Assembly: GCA_036498945.1 (NCBI GenBank) | Contig: DASYEQ010000095.1 | Location: 1 to 19,296, forward strand | Reading direction: 5' to 3' | Source: JAQGMJ01 sp036498945 | GTDB lineage: Bacteria; Pseudomonadota; Gammaproteobacteria; Burkholderiales; JAEUOS01 | Length of the DNA: 19,296 nucleotides | Shown here: in pieces, positions 13,549-19,296 of the stretch | Layout of the letters: the number at the start of each line of letters is the position of its first letter | Numbering within the stretch: the first letter of the stretch is position 1 | The notes under the pieces: generated by a model | Told to the model about the DNA's origin: nothing | Database searches by the model: none | The model's input: the letters and a program-made list of their open reading frames with translations, nothing else | Translations under genes and position numbers: made by a program

Positions 13549-13582
13549 ACACCGCCTCACTTACAGGGCTTACCTTTCGAAT

Positions 13583-14941
13583 ATGTCCAGCAACCCTGCC
13601 GTCGAAGTCACCCTTCCCTTAAGCGAATTTGCCGCCGGCCTGCAATGGAGCAGCGTACCGGCGCAGGTGCGTCATGAGGCCGTGCGCAGCCTGATGAATT
13701 TTTTCGCCGTCAGCATGGCCGGCTGCAACGACCCGACCATCGCGCGCGCCGCCGGCGTGCTCGGGCGCTACAGCGCGCGCGACGAGGCGACGCTGATCGG
13801 CCGCGGCGAGCGCGCCGACCTGCTCACCGCTTCCGCGCTCAATGCCATGAGCGCCAACGTGTTCGATTTCGACGACACCCACATTCCCACCATCATCCAC
13901 CCCACCGCGCCGGTGGCGCCGGCGCTGTTCGCGCTGGCCGAAACGCGGGCGATGAGCGGAGCAGAGCTGTTGCACGCCTTCGTGCTCGGGGTGGAAATCG
14001 AGTGCCGCATCGGCAACGCCGTCTCGCCCGGGCATTACGCGCGCGGCTGGCACATCACTTCCACCTGCGGCGTGTTCGGCGCGGCTGCCGCCGCCGGCAG
14101 GATTCTCGGGCTGGATGCCAAGCGCATCGCCTGGGCGTTCGGCAGCGCCGCCAGCCAGTCCTGCGGCCTGGTCGAGACCCTCGGCACCATGGCCAAGAGC
14201 ATGGCCGTGGGCAACAGCGCGCGCAACGGTTTGCTATCCGCGCTGCTGGCGGCCGAGGATTTCGATGGCCCGGCACAGCCGCTGGAAGGCGTGCGCGGCT
14301 TTTTGCACGTCACCGCCGAAAAGCCCGATCTCGCCGGTCTGGTGGCCGGGCTAGGCGAAAGCTGGCAGCTGATGCGCAACACCTACAAGCCCTACCCCTG
14401 CGGCGTGGTGCTCAATCCGGTGATCGAGGCCTGCCTGTCGCTGCATGCGAAGCCGGAACTGAAGGTGGGGGAGATCACCGCCGTCGAACTTGTCGGCCAT
14501 CCCTTGCTGCGCCAGCGCACCGACCGCCCCGGTATCAGTACCGGCCGGCAGTCGCAGGTCAGTGCCCAGCACGCGGTGGGCGTGGTGCTGACTACCGGGC
14601 GCGCCGGCCTGGAACAATTCAGCGATGCGGCGGTAGCCGACGAAAAGGTGCGCGCCATCGGCCGCAAGCTTTCTTTCACCGACGACGAGCGCATGTCGAT
14701 CGACGCCGCCAGCGTGATCGTGAGCCAAGGCGCGCGCAAGCTGGAGGTGGCGATTGATTTCGCCGCCGGCAGCCTGGAAAAGCCGCTCTCCGATGCCGCG
14801 CTGGAAACCAAGCTGCGCGACCTGTGCGCGTACGGGCGCTCCGGTGTCGACCCGGCGCCGCTGATCGACGCGGTCTGGGCGCTGGAACAAAGCAAGGATG
14901 CCGGCAGCCTGTTGCGGCTGGCGGCAGGCATCAGACAATAG
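13583..14941 (+). CDS. MmgE/PrpD family protein (2-methylcitrate dehydratase / cis-aconitate decarboxylase-like), active-site intact
   Basis: A 452-residue protein of the MmgE/PrpD fold, which dehydrates or decarboxylates tricarboxylates such as 2-methylcitrate or cis-aconitate. Family active-site positions are present: D95 and D98-T99-H100 in FDFDDTH, H106, H157 (GWHITSTCGVFGAA), K205 (GTMAKSMAVGNSARNG) and the KPYPCG loop near the middle of the chain. It starts 34 bp after the gntR-family gene and is followed by a Bug-type binding protein gene, a pairing widely seen in Betaproteobacteria. The true substrate of such Bug-linked MmgE/PrpD proteins is generally unknown. A longer in-frame start at 13421 would overlap the regulator and has no support. 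Confidence 0.88.
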   Translation: MSSNPAVEVTLPLSEFAAGLQWSSVPAQVRHEAVRSLMNFFAVSMAGCNDPTIARAAGVLGRYSARDEATLIGRGERADLLTASALNAMSANVFDFDDTHIPTIIHPTAPVAPALFALAETRAMSGAELLHAFVLGVEIECRIGNAVSPGHYARGWHITSTCGVFGAAAAAGRILGLDAKRIAWAFGSAASQSCGLVETLGTMAKSMAVGNSARNGLLSALLAAEDFDGPAQPLEGVRGFLHVTAEKPDLAGLVAGLGESWQLMRNTYKPYPCGVVLNPVIEACLSLHAKPELKVGEITAVELVGHPLLRQRTDRPGISTGRQSQVSAQHAVGVVLTTGRAGLEQFSDAAVADEKVRAIGRKLSFTDDERMSIDAASVIVSQGARKLEVAIDFAAGSLEKPLSDAALETKLRDLCAYGRSGVDPAPLIDAVWALEQSKDAGSLLRLAAGIRQ

Positions 14942-14959
14942 GCCGGCACAAGACCGGCC
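14941..14959 (+). other. Intergenic hairpin between MmgE/PrpD and Bug genes
   Basis: GGCCGG (14941-14946) and CCGGCC (14954-14959) form a 6-bp stem with a 7-nt loop starting at the stop codon. It has no T-run, so it is more likely an mRNA processing or stability element than a terminator. Confidence 0.3.
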
Positions 14960-14999
14960 ACCGCGACAGCAAGACAACGACAAACAACGGAGACAAGCC

Positions 15000-15962
15000 A
15001 TGACCAAGTTCTCGCGGCGCCTGCTGGCGCTGGCCGCTTTCATCCTCGCCGGGCCGGCGCTGGCCGCCTTTCCCGACCACCCGGTGCGCATCATCGTTCC
15101 CTTCCCGCCGGGCGGCGGCACCGACACGCTCTCGCGTATCGTCGCCAGCGAGCTGACGCAGATGTGGGGGCAGCAGGTGATCGTCGACAACCGTTCCGGC
15201 GCGCAGGGCAACATCGGCACCGCGATTGCCGCCAAGTCGCCGCCCGACGGCTACACCCTGGTGCTGACCCACCAGGGCGTGATGACGGTCAACCCCTTCA
15301 TCTACAGCAACCCCGGCTTCGATCCGCTGAAAGACCTGGTACCGATCACGCGCGGCTCGCAGCAGCCCTTCATCCTAGTGGTCAATCCCAAGCTGCCCGC
15401 CAAGACCCTGAAGGAGATGACCGCATTGGCGAAAGCGAGTCCGGGCAAATACACCTTCGCCTCCAGCGCCTCCGGTCCGCAGATGGCGGGCGAGATGTAC
15501 AAGATGACGGCGGGCATCAACCTGCTGCACGTGCCTTACAAGGGCGCCGGCCCGGCGGTGATCGACCTGCTCGCCGGCCAGGTCGACATGATGTTCTCCA
15601 ACCCGACCTCCGCCGCCCAGCACGTGAAATCCGGCAAGCTGCGCGCGCTCGCCGTATTCGCGCTCAAGCGCAATGACGTGATGCCCGAAGTGCCGACTTC
15701 CACCGAGGCGGGTTACCCGCAACTCTCCGAAATGATCGAGTGGTACGGCTATTCCGCGCCCCTGGGCACGCCGCCGGCGCTGATCAGGCAGCTCAACACC
15801 GATTTCGTCCGCTGCCTCAACATGCCGGAGGTGCAGCAGCAGATCCGCGCCCAGGGCCTGGAGCCTTCGCCTTCCACCCCGGCGGAATTCGCGCAGCAGA
15901 TCCGCACCGATTACGACAAGTGGGGCAAGGTTGCCAAGGCCTCGGGCGTGAAGGTCGATTAA
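15000..15962 (+). CDS. Bug/TctC-family periplasmic substrate-binding protein
   Basis: A 320-residue secreted protein. Residues 1-22 form a type I signal peptide (basic start KFSRR, hydrophobic stretch, cleavage after ALA before AFPDHPVR). The mature part has the family landmarks VRIIVPFPPGGGTDTLSR, QQVIVDNRSGAQGNIGT, SPPDGYTL, LLHVPYKGAGPAVIDLLAGQVDMMF and SGKLRALAV. These proteins deliver carboxylates to tripartite tricarboxylate transporters or act as sensors; no TctA/TctB membrane genes are in the window, so it may use membrane parts encoded elsewhere. The ATG at 15000 has GGAGA 5 nt upstream in the leader AACGGAGACAAGCC, identical to that of the ABM-like gene. Confidence 0.92.
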   Translation: MTKFSRRLLALAAFILAGPALAAFPDHPVRIIVPFPPGGGTDTLSRIVASELTQMWGQQVIVDNRSGAQGNIGTAIAAKSPPDGYTLVLTHQGVMTVNPFIYSNPGFDPLKDLVPITRGSQQPFILVVNPKLPAKTLKEMTALAKASPGKYTFASSASGPQMAGEMYKMTAGINLLHVPYKGAGPAVIDLLAGQVDMMFSNPTSAAQHVKSGKLRALAVFALKRNDVMPEVPTSTEAGYPQLSEMIEWYGYSAPLGTPPALIRQLNTDFVRCLNMPEVQQQIRAQGLEPSPSTPAEFAQQIRTDYDKWGKVAKASGVKVD

Positions 15963-15968
15963 GGAAAA

Positions 15969-15987
15969 CCGCGGCCCGGTGCCGCGG
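15969..15987 (+). other. Perfect GC hairpin between Bug and SDR genes
   Basis: CCGCGGC (15969-15975) and GCCGCGG (15981-15987) form a perfect 7-bp stem with a 5-nt loop in the 49-bp gap. Hairpins after binding-protein genes often protect the upstream message and lower downstream expression. No T-run follows, so complete termination is unlikely. Confidence 0.4.
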
Positions 15988-16011
15988 GCAACACTGGAGC
16001 AGGAGCAAGCA

Positions 16012-16788
16012 ATGCAAGGCAAACTGGCGCTGATCACCGGCTCGGCCGGGGGCATGGGTTACGCGGTGGCGGGAAGGCTGGCCGCCGCCGGCTGCCGCGT
16101 CGTTCTCAATGGGCTTGAGAGTGCGGAGCAAGTCGAGGCGCAGCGCGCCGCGCTGGAAAAAGAGCATGGCGTGCCGGTGGCCTATGTGCAGGCCGACCTC
16201 GCCGATGCGGTGCAGATCGAAGCGATGATAGAGCAGGTGCGGCGCGAGCATGGCGGCGTCGAGATCCTGCTCAACAGCGCGGTGGTGCGCCACTTCGCGC
16301 CAATCGACCAGTTTCCGCCGGAGAAGTGGAACCAGGCGATTGCCGTCAACCTGACGGCGGCCTTTCACACCATCCGCCTGTGCCTGCCCGACATGCGCAA
16401 AAAGGGCTGGGGGCGGATTTTCAACATGACCTCGGTCTATGGCCAGCGCGGCACGCCCAACCGCGTCGATTACGTCACCACCAAGACGGCGCTGCTCGGC
16501 ATCACGCGCGCGGTGGCGGTGGAAGCGGCGGCCGACGGCATCACCTGCAACGCGCTTTGCCCCGGCGCGGTGCATACGCCGGGCATCGAGGCGCGTCTGC
16601 AGAAGATGATGGAAAACGGCAAGAGCCGCGAGGAGAACGTGCGCGAGTTCCTCACCGGCAAGAATCCCAGCGGCCGCTTCATCGAAGCCGCGCACATCGC
16701 CGAACTGGTGCTGTTCCTGTGCAGCGATGCTGGCGGCGACATCAACGGCGCGATGATGCCGATGGAAGGCGGCTGGCTGGCGGGCTAG
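16012..16788 (+). CDS. SDR-family oxidoreductase (3-hydroxybutyrate dehydrogenase-like)
   Basis: A 258-residue classical short-chain dehydrogenase with TGSAGGMG (9-16), N113, S141, Y154 and K158 (DYVTTK). The segment CNALCPGAVHTPGIEARLQKMM and the ending GAMMPMEGGWLAG resemble 3-hydroxybutyrate dehydrogenases and their relatives, which end in a similar W-x-A/x-G motif, but substrate assignment is not safe. AGGAG lies 6 nt before the ATG. It is the last gene of the long plus-strand run and converges with the minus-strand MmgE/PrpD gene 15 bp away. Confidence 0.88.
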   Translation: MQGKLALITGSAGGMGYAVAGRLAAAGCRVVLNGLESAEQVEAQRAALEKEHGVPVAYVQADLADAVQIEAMIEQVRREHGGVEILLNSAVVRHFAPIDQFPPEKWNQAIAVNLTAAFHTIRLCLPDMRKKGWGRIFNMTSVYGQRGTPNRVDYVTTKTALLGITRAVAVEAAADGITCNALCPGAVHTPGIEARLQKMMENGKSREENVREFLTGKNPSGRFIEAAHIAELVLFLCSDAGGDINGAMMPMEGGWLAG

Positions 16789-16803
16789 CGCCGGCGCCGC
16801 GCT

Positions 16804-18168
16804 TTAAGGCGCGAGCAGGCGCGCCACGGCGCCCGCCTGCGGCAGGCCGTCGAGATCGACCAGCTGGCGCCAAAGCTGGTCCACGCGATTGGCCGGCAGG
16901 CCGCCCGCGGGCATCAGGCGCCGGTATTTCGCCTCGATATCCGCCCATTCGATGCCGCGCGGGCCGGAGCCGCGCGGCGCCTTGCAGGTATGGCTGAATT
17001 CGCGGCCGTCTTTCATGCGGATGGTGACGGTGCCGCCGTGGCGGTGCACGAAACGGTCCGGCAGCGGCGGCGGGGTGGGATCGAACGTTACCTTGCCCTG
17101 CAGGGCGGCCACCACCGGGTCGGCCATCTTCGCCTCGGTCATTGCCGCCCAGCCGAAGCCGCGGTCCACGATCGCGGCGGCGACGAAATACACCAGGCTG
17201 TGGGCCGCTTCCACCAGGTTGCGCGGATGCGGCTTGCCGCCGAAATTGGTCCATTGCACCGCGGCTGATACCAATACGCTGTCGATGTCTTCCGGCTTGA
17301 CGTTGCCGGCGACGGCCGCCTGCGCCGCCGCCTCCGCCGTGGCATGGAAGGGGTGGGCGCCGGGCATCAGCTTCACCGCCATGTCGGTGACGATGTCCCA
17401 GGAGGCGCCGAAGTCGCGCATGATCTCTTCCACCGCCTGGCCGTTCATTGCGGAGAGGAAGCCGCGCGGTGTTTCCAGGATGGTGTCGTCGCCGGTGAAG
17501 CCGCGCTGCGCGGCAAGCGCGGCCTGCAAGCCGGTCGAAGCGGAAAGCCCGGCGTGGTATTCGCGCGCCCAGCTATGGTCCGCCGCCACCGCCATGCCGC
17601 CGATGGAGGTGGCCGCCAGGGCGATCGTATGGGTAGTGCGTTCGACGTCGAGTTTCAGCAGGCGCGCGGCGGCCACCGCGGCGCCGAATACGGTGGAGAC
17701 CGAGCCGTGAAAGCCGCGCTGCATGCGCCCCGGTGTGAGCGATTCGTCGATACGGCCCGCGACTTCGTAGCCGAGCACCATCGCGCCTTCCACTTCGAGG
17801 CCGCTGGAACCGAGATGTTCAGCCAGCGCCAGCGAGACGGTGGAGACGATGGTGCCGATGTGGGCGATGCTGCGCAGGTCGCTATCGTCCGAGGCGGCGG
17901 CGTCGCTGGCCACCGCGTTGACGCGCGCGGCGCGCGCCAGCGGCAGCTTGCCGCCGGCGAACCAGATGGTGGCTTGTGCCGCGCCGCCGTCGGCGACTTC
18001 GAGTTCGCGGATGATGCGCGCCGAGGCGATGCCCTGGCCCACCGCCGCGCTGGCGATGGTGGAGGCCAGGCTCATGCGGGCGCGTTCGCGCGCCAGCGCC
18101 GGCAGGTCGTGGTCGGCGATGCCCGCCACCGCTTGCGCCAGTTGGCGGGCCAGTGTTGCCTGTTGCAT
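16804..18168 (-). CDS. Divergent MmgE/PrpD family protein with altered active site
   Basis: A 454-residue MmgE/PrpD-fold protein recognisable from HGSVSTVFGAAVAAARLLKLD (154 on), GGMAVAADHSWAREYHAG and KLMPGAHPFHATAEA. Compared with the copy at 13583, the DDTH motif is D94-D95-S96-D97 and the catalytic-position Lys is R202 (WAREYHAG against MAKSMAVG). H103 and H154 remain. It may therefore catalyse a different reaction or none. The start is 13 bp after the stop of the Bug protein gene, so the two form an operon; the ribosome site is weak, consistent with coupling. Substrate unknown. Confidence 0.85.
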   Translation of the reverse strand: MQQATLARQLAQAVAGIADHDLPALARERARMSLASTIASAAVGQGIASARIIRELEVADGGAAQATIWFAGGKLPLARAARVNAVASDAAASDDSDLRSIAHIGTIVSTVSLALAEHLGSSGLEVEGAMVLGYEVAGRIDESLTPGRMQRGFHGSVSTVFGAAVAAARLLKLDVERTTHTIALAATSIGGMAVAADHSWAREYHAGLSASTGLQAALAAQRGFTGDDTILETPRGFLSAMNGQAVEEIMRDFGASWDIVTDMAVKLMPGAHPFHATAEAAAQAAVAGNVKPEDIDSVLVSAAVQWTNFGGKPHPRNLVEAAHSLVYFVAAAIVDRGFGWAAMTEAKMADPVVAALQGKVTFDPTPPPLPDRFVHRHGGTVTIRMKDGREFSHTCKAPRGSGPRGIEWADIEAKYRRLMPAGGLPANRVDQLWRQLVDLDGLPQAGAVARLLAP

Positions 18169-18181
18169 GTCTTGTGATTTA

Positions 18182-19186
18182 TCAGTTGGCGGTGGCGCCG
18201 GTCTTGCGGATGATCGGCGGCCACTTCACCAGTTCGTCGGCGATCTGCTTGGCGAAGGCGGCGGGCGACTTCAGCGGCGTGGGGTAGACGGTGTAGCCCT
18301 GGTCGGTCAGGCGCGCGCGCACTTCGGGGCGTGCCATCGCGCGGTTGAGTTCGCCATGCAGGCGCGCCAGCAGGTCCGCCGGCATGCCGGCGGGGCCGAT
18401 CAGGCCGAACCACAGCGTCACTTCGTAACCCTTGAGGCCGCTTTCGTCCAGCGTCGGAATGTTCGGCAGCAGCGCCGAGCGCATCAGGCCGGTCACCGCC
18501 AGGGGCTTGAGCTTGCCGCCCCGCAGAAGGCCGATGGCGGCGGGAATGTTGTACAGGCCCATGTCGACGTCGCCGGCGACGATCGCCGTCAGACCTGCTG
18601 GCGCGCCGGTGTAGGGCACGTGCATCAATGGCTTGCCCAGGAACTGCGCCAGCACCGCGCCGGCCATGTGGTGGCTGGTGCCGACGCCGCTGGAGGAATA
18701 CTTGAAGCTCTCGGCGGGCTTGGCGCGGATGTCGGTGAGCAGCTCGCCGACGCTGTTGTATCTGGAACTGGGCTTTACCACCAGCACGTTCTGCACTTCG
18801 GCCACCAGGCCGATCGGGGTGAAGTCGCGGCCCGAGTCGTAGCCCGGCTTGGCGTACAGCACCTGGTTGTTGATCAGGGTGCCGGAGGCGCCCAGGCCCA
18901 GGGTGTAGCCGTCGGGCGCGGCGTGTGCCATTTCCGCGGTGCCGATGGTGCCGCCGGCGCCGCCGCGGTTCTCGATGACGATCTGCTGGCCCAGTTGAAT
19001 CGAAATCTGGTTGAACACCAGCCGGGCGACGAGATCGGCGCCGGTGCCGGGCGCGACCGGCAGGATCGCGCGGATCGGCTTGGACGGCCATTCGTCGGCC
19101 GAGGCATGGCCGCACGCCCCAGCCCAGACGCCACATGCCAGCAGCAACGCCGTGACCCGATGCATCATGGTGAGCGCGACCGTCAT
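18182..19186 (-). CDS. Bug/TctC-family periplasmic substrate-binding protein, second copy
   Basis: A 334-residue secreted protein with a signal peptide ending near residue 30 (HASA before DEWPSKPIR). Family blocks are IRAILPVAPGTGADLVAR, QQIVIENRGGAGGTIGT, PDGYTLGLG, LMHVPYTGAPAGLTAIVAGDVDMGLY and GGKLKPLAVTG. The first Bug signature loop reads VAPGTGAD rather than the usual FPPGGGTD, so ligand contacts may differ from the copy at 15000. The start could be the ATG at 19186 or one of the two at 19168/19165; none has a good ribosome site. It is followed by the divergent MmgE/PrpD gene. A 9-bp inverted repeat lies just upstream. Confidence 0.9.
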   Translation of the reverse strand: MTVALTMMHRVTALLLACGVWAGACGHASADEWPSKPIRAILPVAPGTGADLVARLVFNQISIQLGQQIVIENRGGAGGTIGTAEMAHAAPDGYTLGLGASGTLINNQVLYAKPGYDSGRDFTPIGLVAEVQNVLVVKPSSRYNSVGELLTDIRAKPAESFKYSSSGVGTSHHMAGAVLAQFLGKPLMHVPYTGAPAGLTAIVAGDVDMGLYNIPAAIGLLRGGKLKPLAVTGLMRSALLPNIPTLDESGLKGYEVTLWFGLIGPAGMPADLLARLHGELNRAMARPEVRARLTDQGYTVYPTPLKSPAAFAKQIADELVKWPPIIRKTGATAN

Positions 19187-19196
19187 TAAAGCTCAA

Positions 19197-19227
19197 GCAG
19201 GTCAGCGATTTTGCTCGTCTGACCTGC
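19197..19227. promoter_or_regulatory. Perfect 9-bp inverted repeat upstream of the second Bug gene
   Basis: GCAGGTCAG (19197-19205) and CTGACCTGC (19219-19227) are exact reverse complements separated by 13 bp, giving about two helical turns between half-site centres. The element ends 11 bp from the start codon. It could be a regulator-binding site or a 5'-leader hairpin that hides the start region. Confidence 0.5.
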
Positions 19228-19268
19228 GCGGTTCCCTTCCCCAGGGGCGTCATTGTGGTTTATGTCCC

Positions 19269-19296
19269 ATCGGGCCGCAATGTCTGGCGGGCCGAT
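19269..19296. repeat. Imperfect 10-bp inverted repeat at the right edge
   Basis: ATCGGGCCGC and GCGGGCCGAT pair in nine of ten positions around an 8-nt loop, ending exactly at the window edge. It may be the terminator or operator of a neighbouring gene that is not included. I see no gene in 19187-19296. Confidence 0.35.

Noticed and set aside
11674..13560. Minus-strand open frame of 628 codons opposite the CMD, Ldh_2 and GntR genes
   Set aside because: It spans three well-supported plus-strand genes and has shadow-frame composition.
16798..16813. CGCGC/GCGCG hairpin as a terminator between the convergent SDR and MmgE/PrpD genes
   Set aside because: The stem is only 5 bp, overlaps the stop codon of the minus-strand gene and lacks a T-run; it is expected by chance in such GC-rich DNA.
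17840..19189. Plus-strand open frame of 449 codons opposite the second MmgE/PrpD and Bug genes
   Set aside because: The minus-strand genes carry clear family motifs and a signal peptide; this frame has none.

Overview
The window is about 19.3 kb of GC-rich DNA, almost fully coding. It is a catabolic region of the kind found in Burkholderiales/Rhodocyclales-type Betaproteobacteria. The pointers to that group are two Bug/TctC periplasmic binding proteins, paired MmgE/PrpD proteins, a TfdA-like dioxygenase, MHS-type transport and FCD-GntR/LacI regulators. The assignment is inferred from gene content, not from a marker gene. I see no rRNA, tRNA, CRISPR array or insertion sequence. One phage-type gene, a terminase small subunit, is cut by the left edge.

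Layout. (1) 1-357, minus: partial terminase small subunit. (2) 655-1578, plus: TfdA/TauD-like 2-oxoglutarate dioxygenase, ending in a perfect bidirectional terminator. (3) 5022-1647, minus: three-gene operon of a ThDP enzyme, a beta-hydroxyacid dehydrogenase and an SDR. (4) 6244-5192, minus: LacI-family regulator, divergent from a small ABM-type protein (6336-6686). (5) 7493-6693, minus: AHL-lactonase-type metallo-hydrolase, divergent from a PcaC-like decarboxylase (7665-8057). (6) 8283-16788, plus: transporter, second beta-hydroxyacid dehydrogenase, GtHNL-type cupin, tandem CMD protein, Ldh_2 protein lacking its catalytic His, FCD-GntR regulator, MmgE/PrpD, Bug protein and SDR. (7) 19186-16804, minus: a second Bug protein followed by a divergent MmgE/PrpD.

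Regulation is the most coherent signal. Four LacI-type palindromes centred on TATCGATA or ATAACGATA lie in front of the dioxygenase gene, the ThDP operon, the LacI/ABM divergent pair and the lactonase gene. This predicts one LacI regulon covering 655-7493. In the 7494-7664 divergent region a near-consensus sigma70 promoter (TTGACT, 16 bp, TATAAT) carries a perfect FCD-GntR box, TTGTATGACAA, inside its spacer. A related half-site precedes the gntR gene at 12838. The window therefore looks like two regulons, LacI to the left and GntR to the right, meeting at one intergenic region.

Functional reading (inference). The region probably degrades an unidentified organic acid or aromatic-derived acid, taken up by an MHS symporter and/or tripartite tricarboxylate transport. 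One testable idea is that the TfdA-like enzyme cleaves an ether acid to give glyoxylate or another oxoacid, which the co-regulated ThDP enzyme and beta-hydroxyacid dehydrogenase then process. The substrate cannot be read from the sequence.
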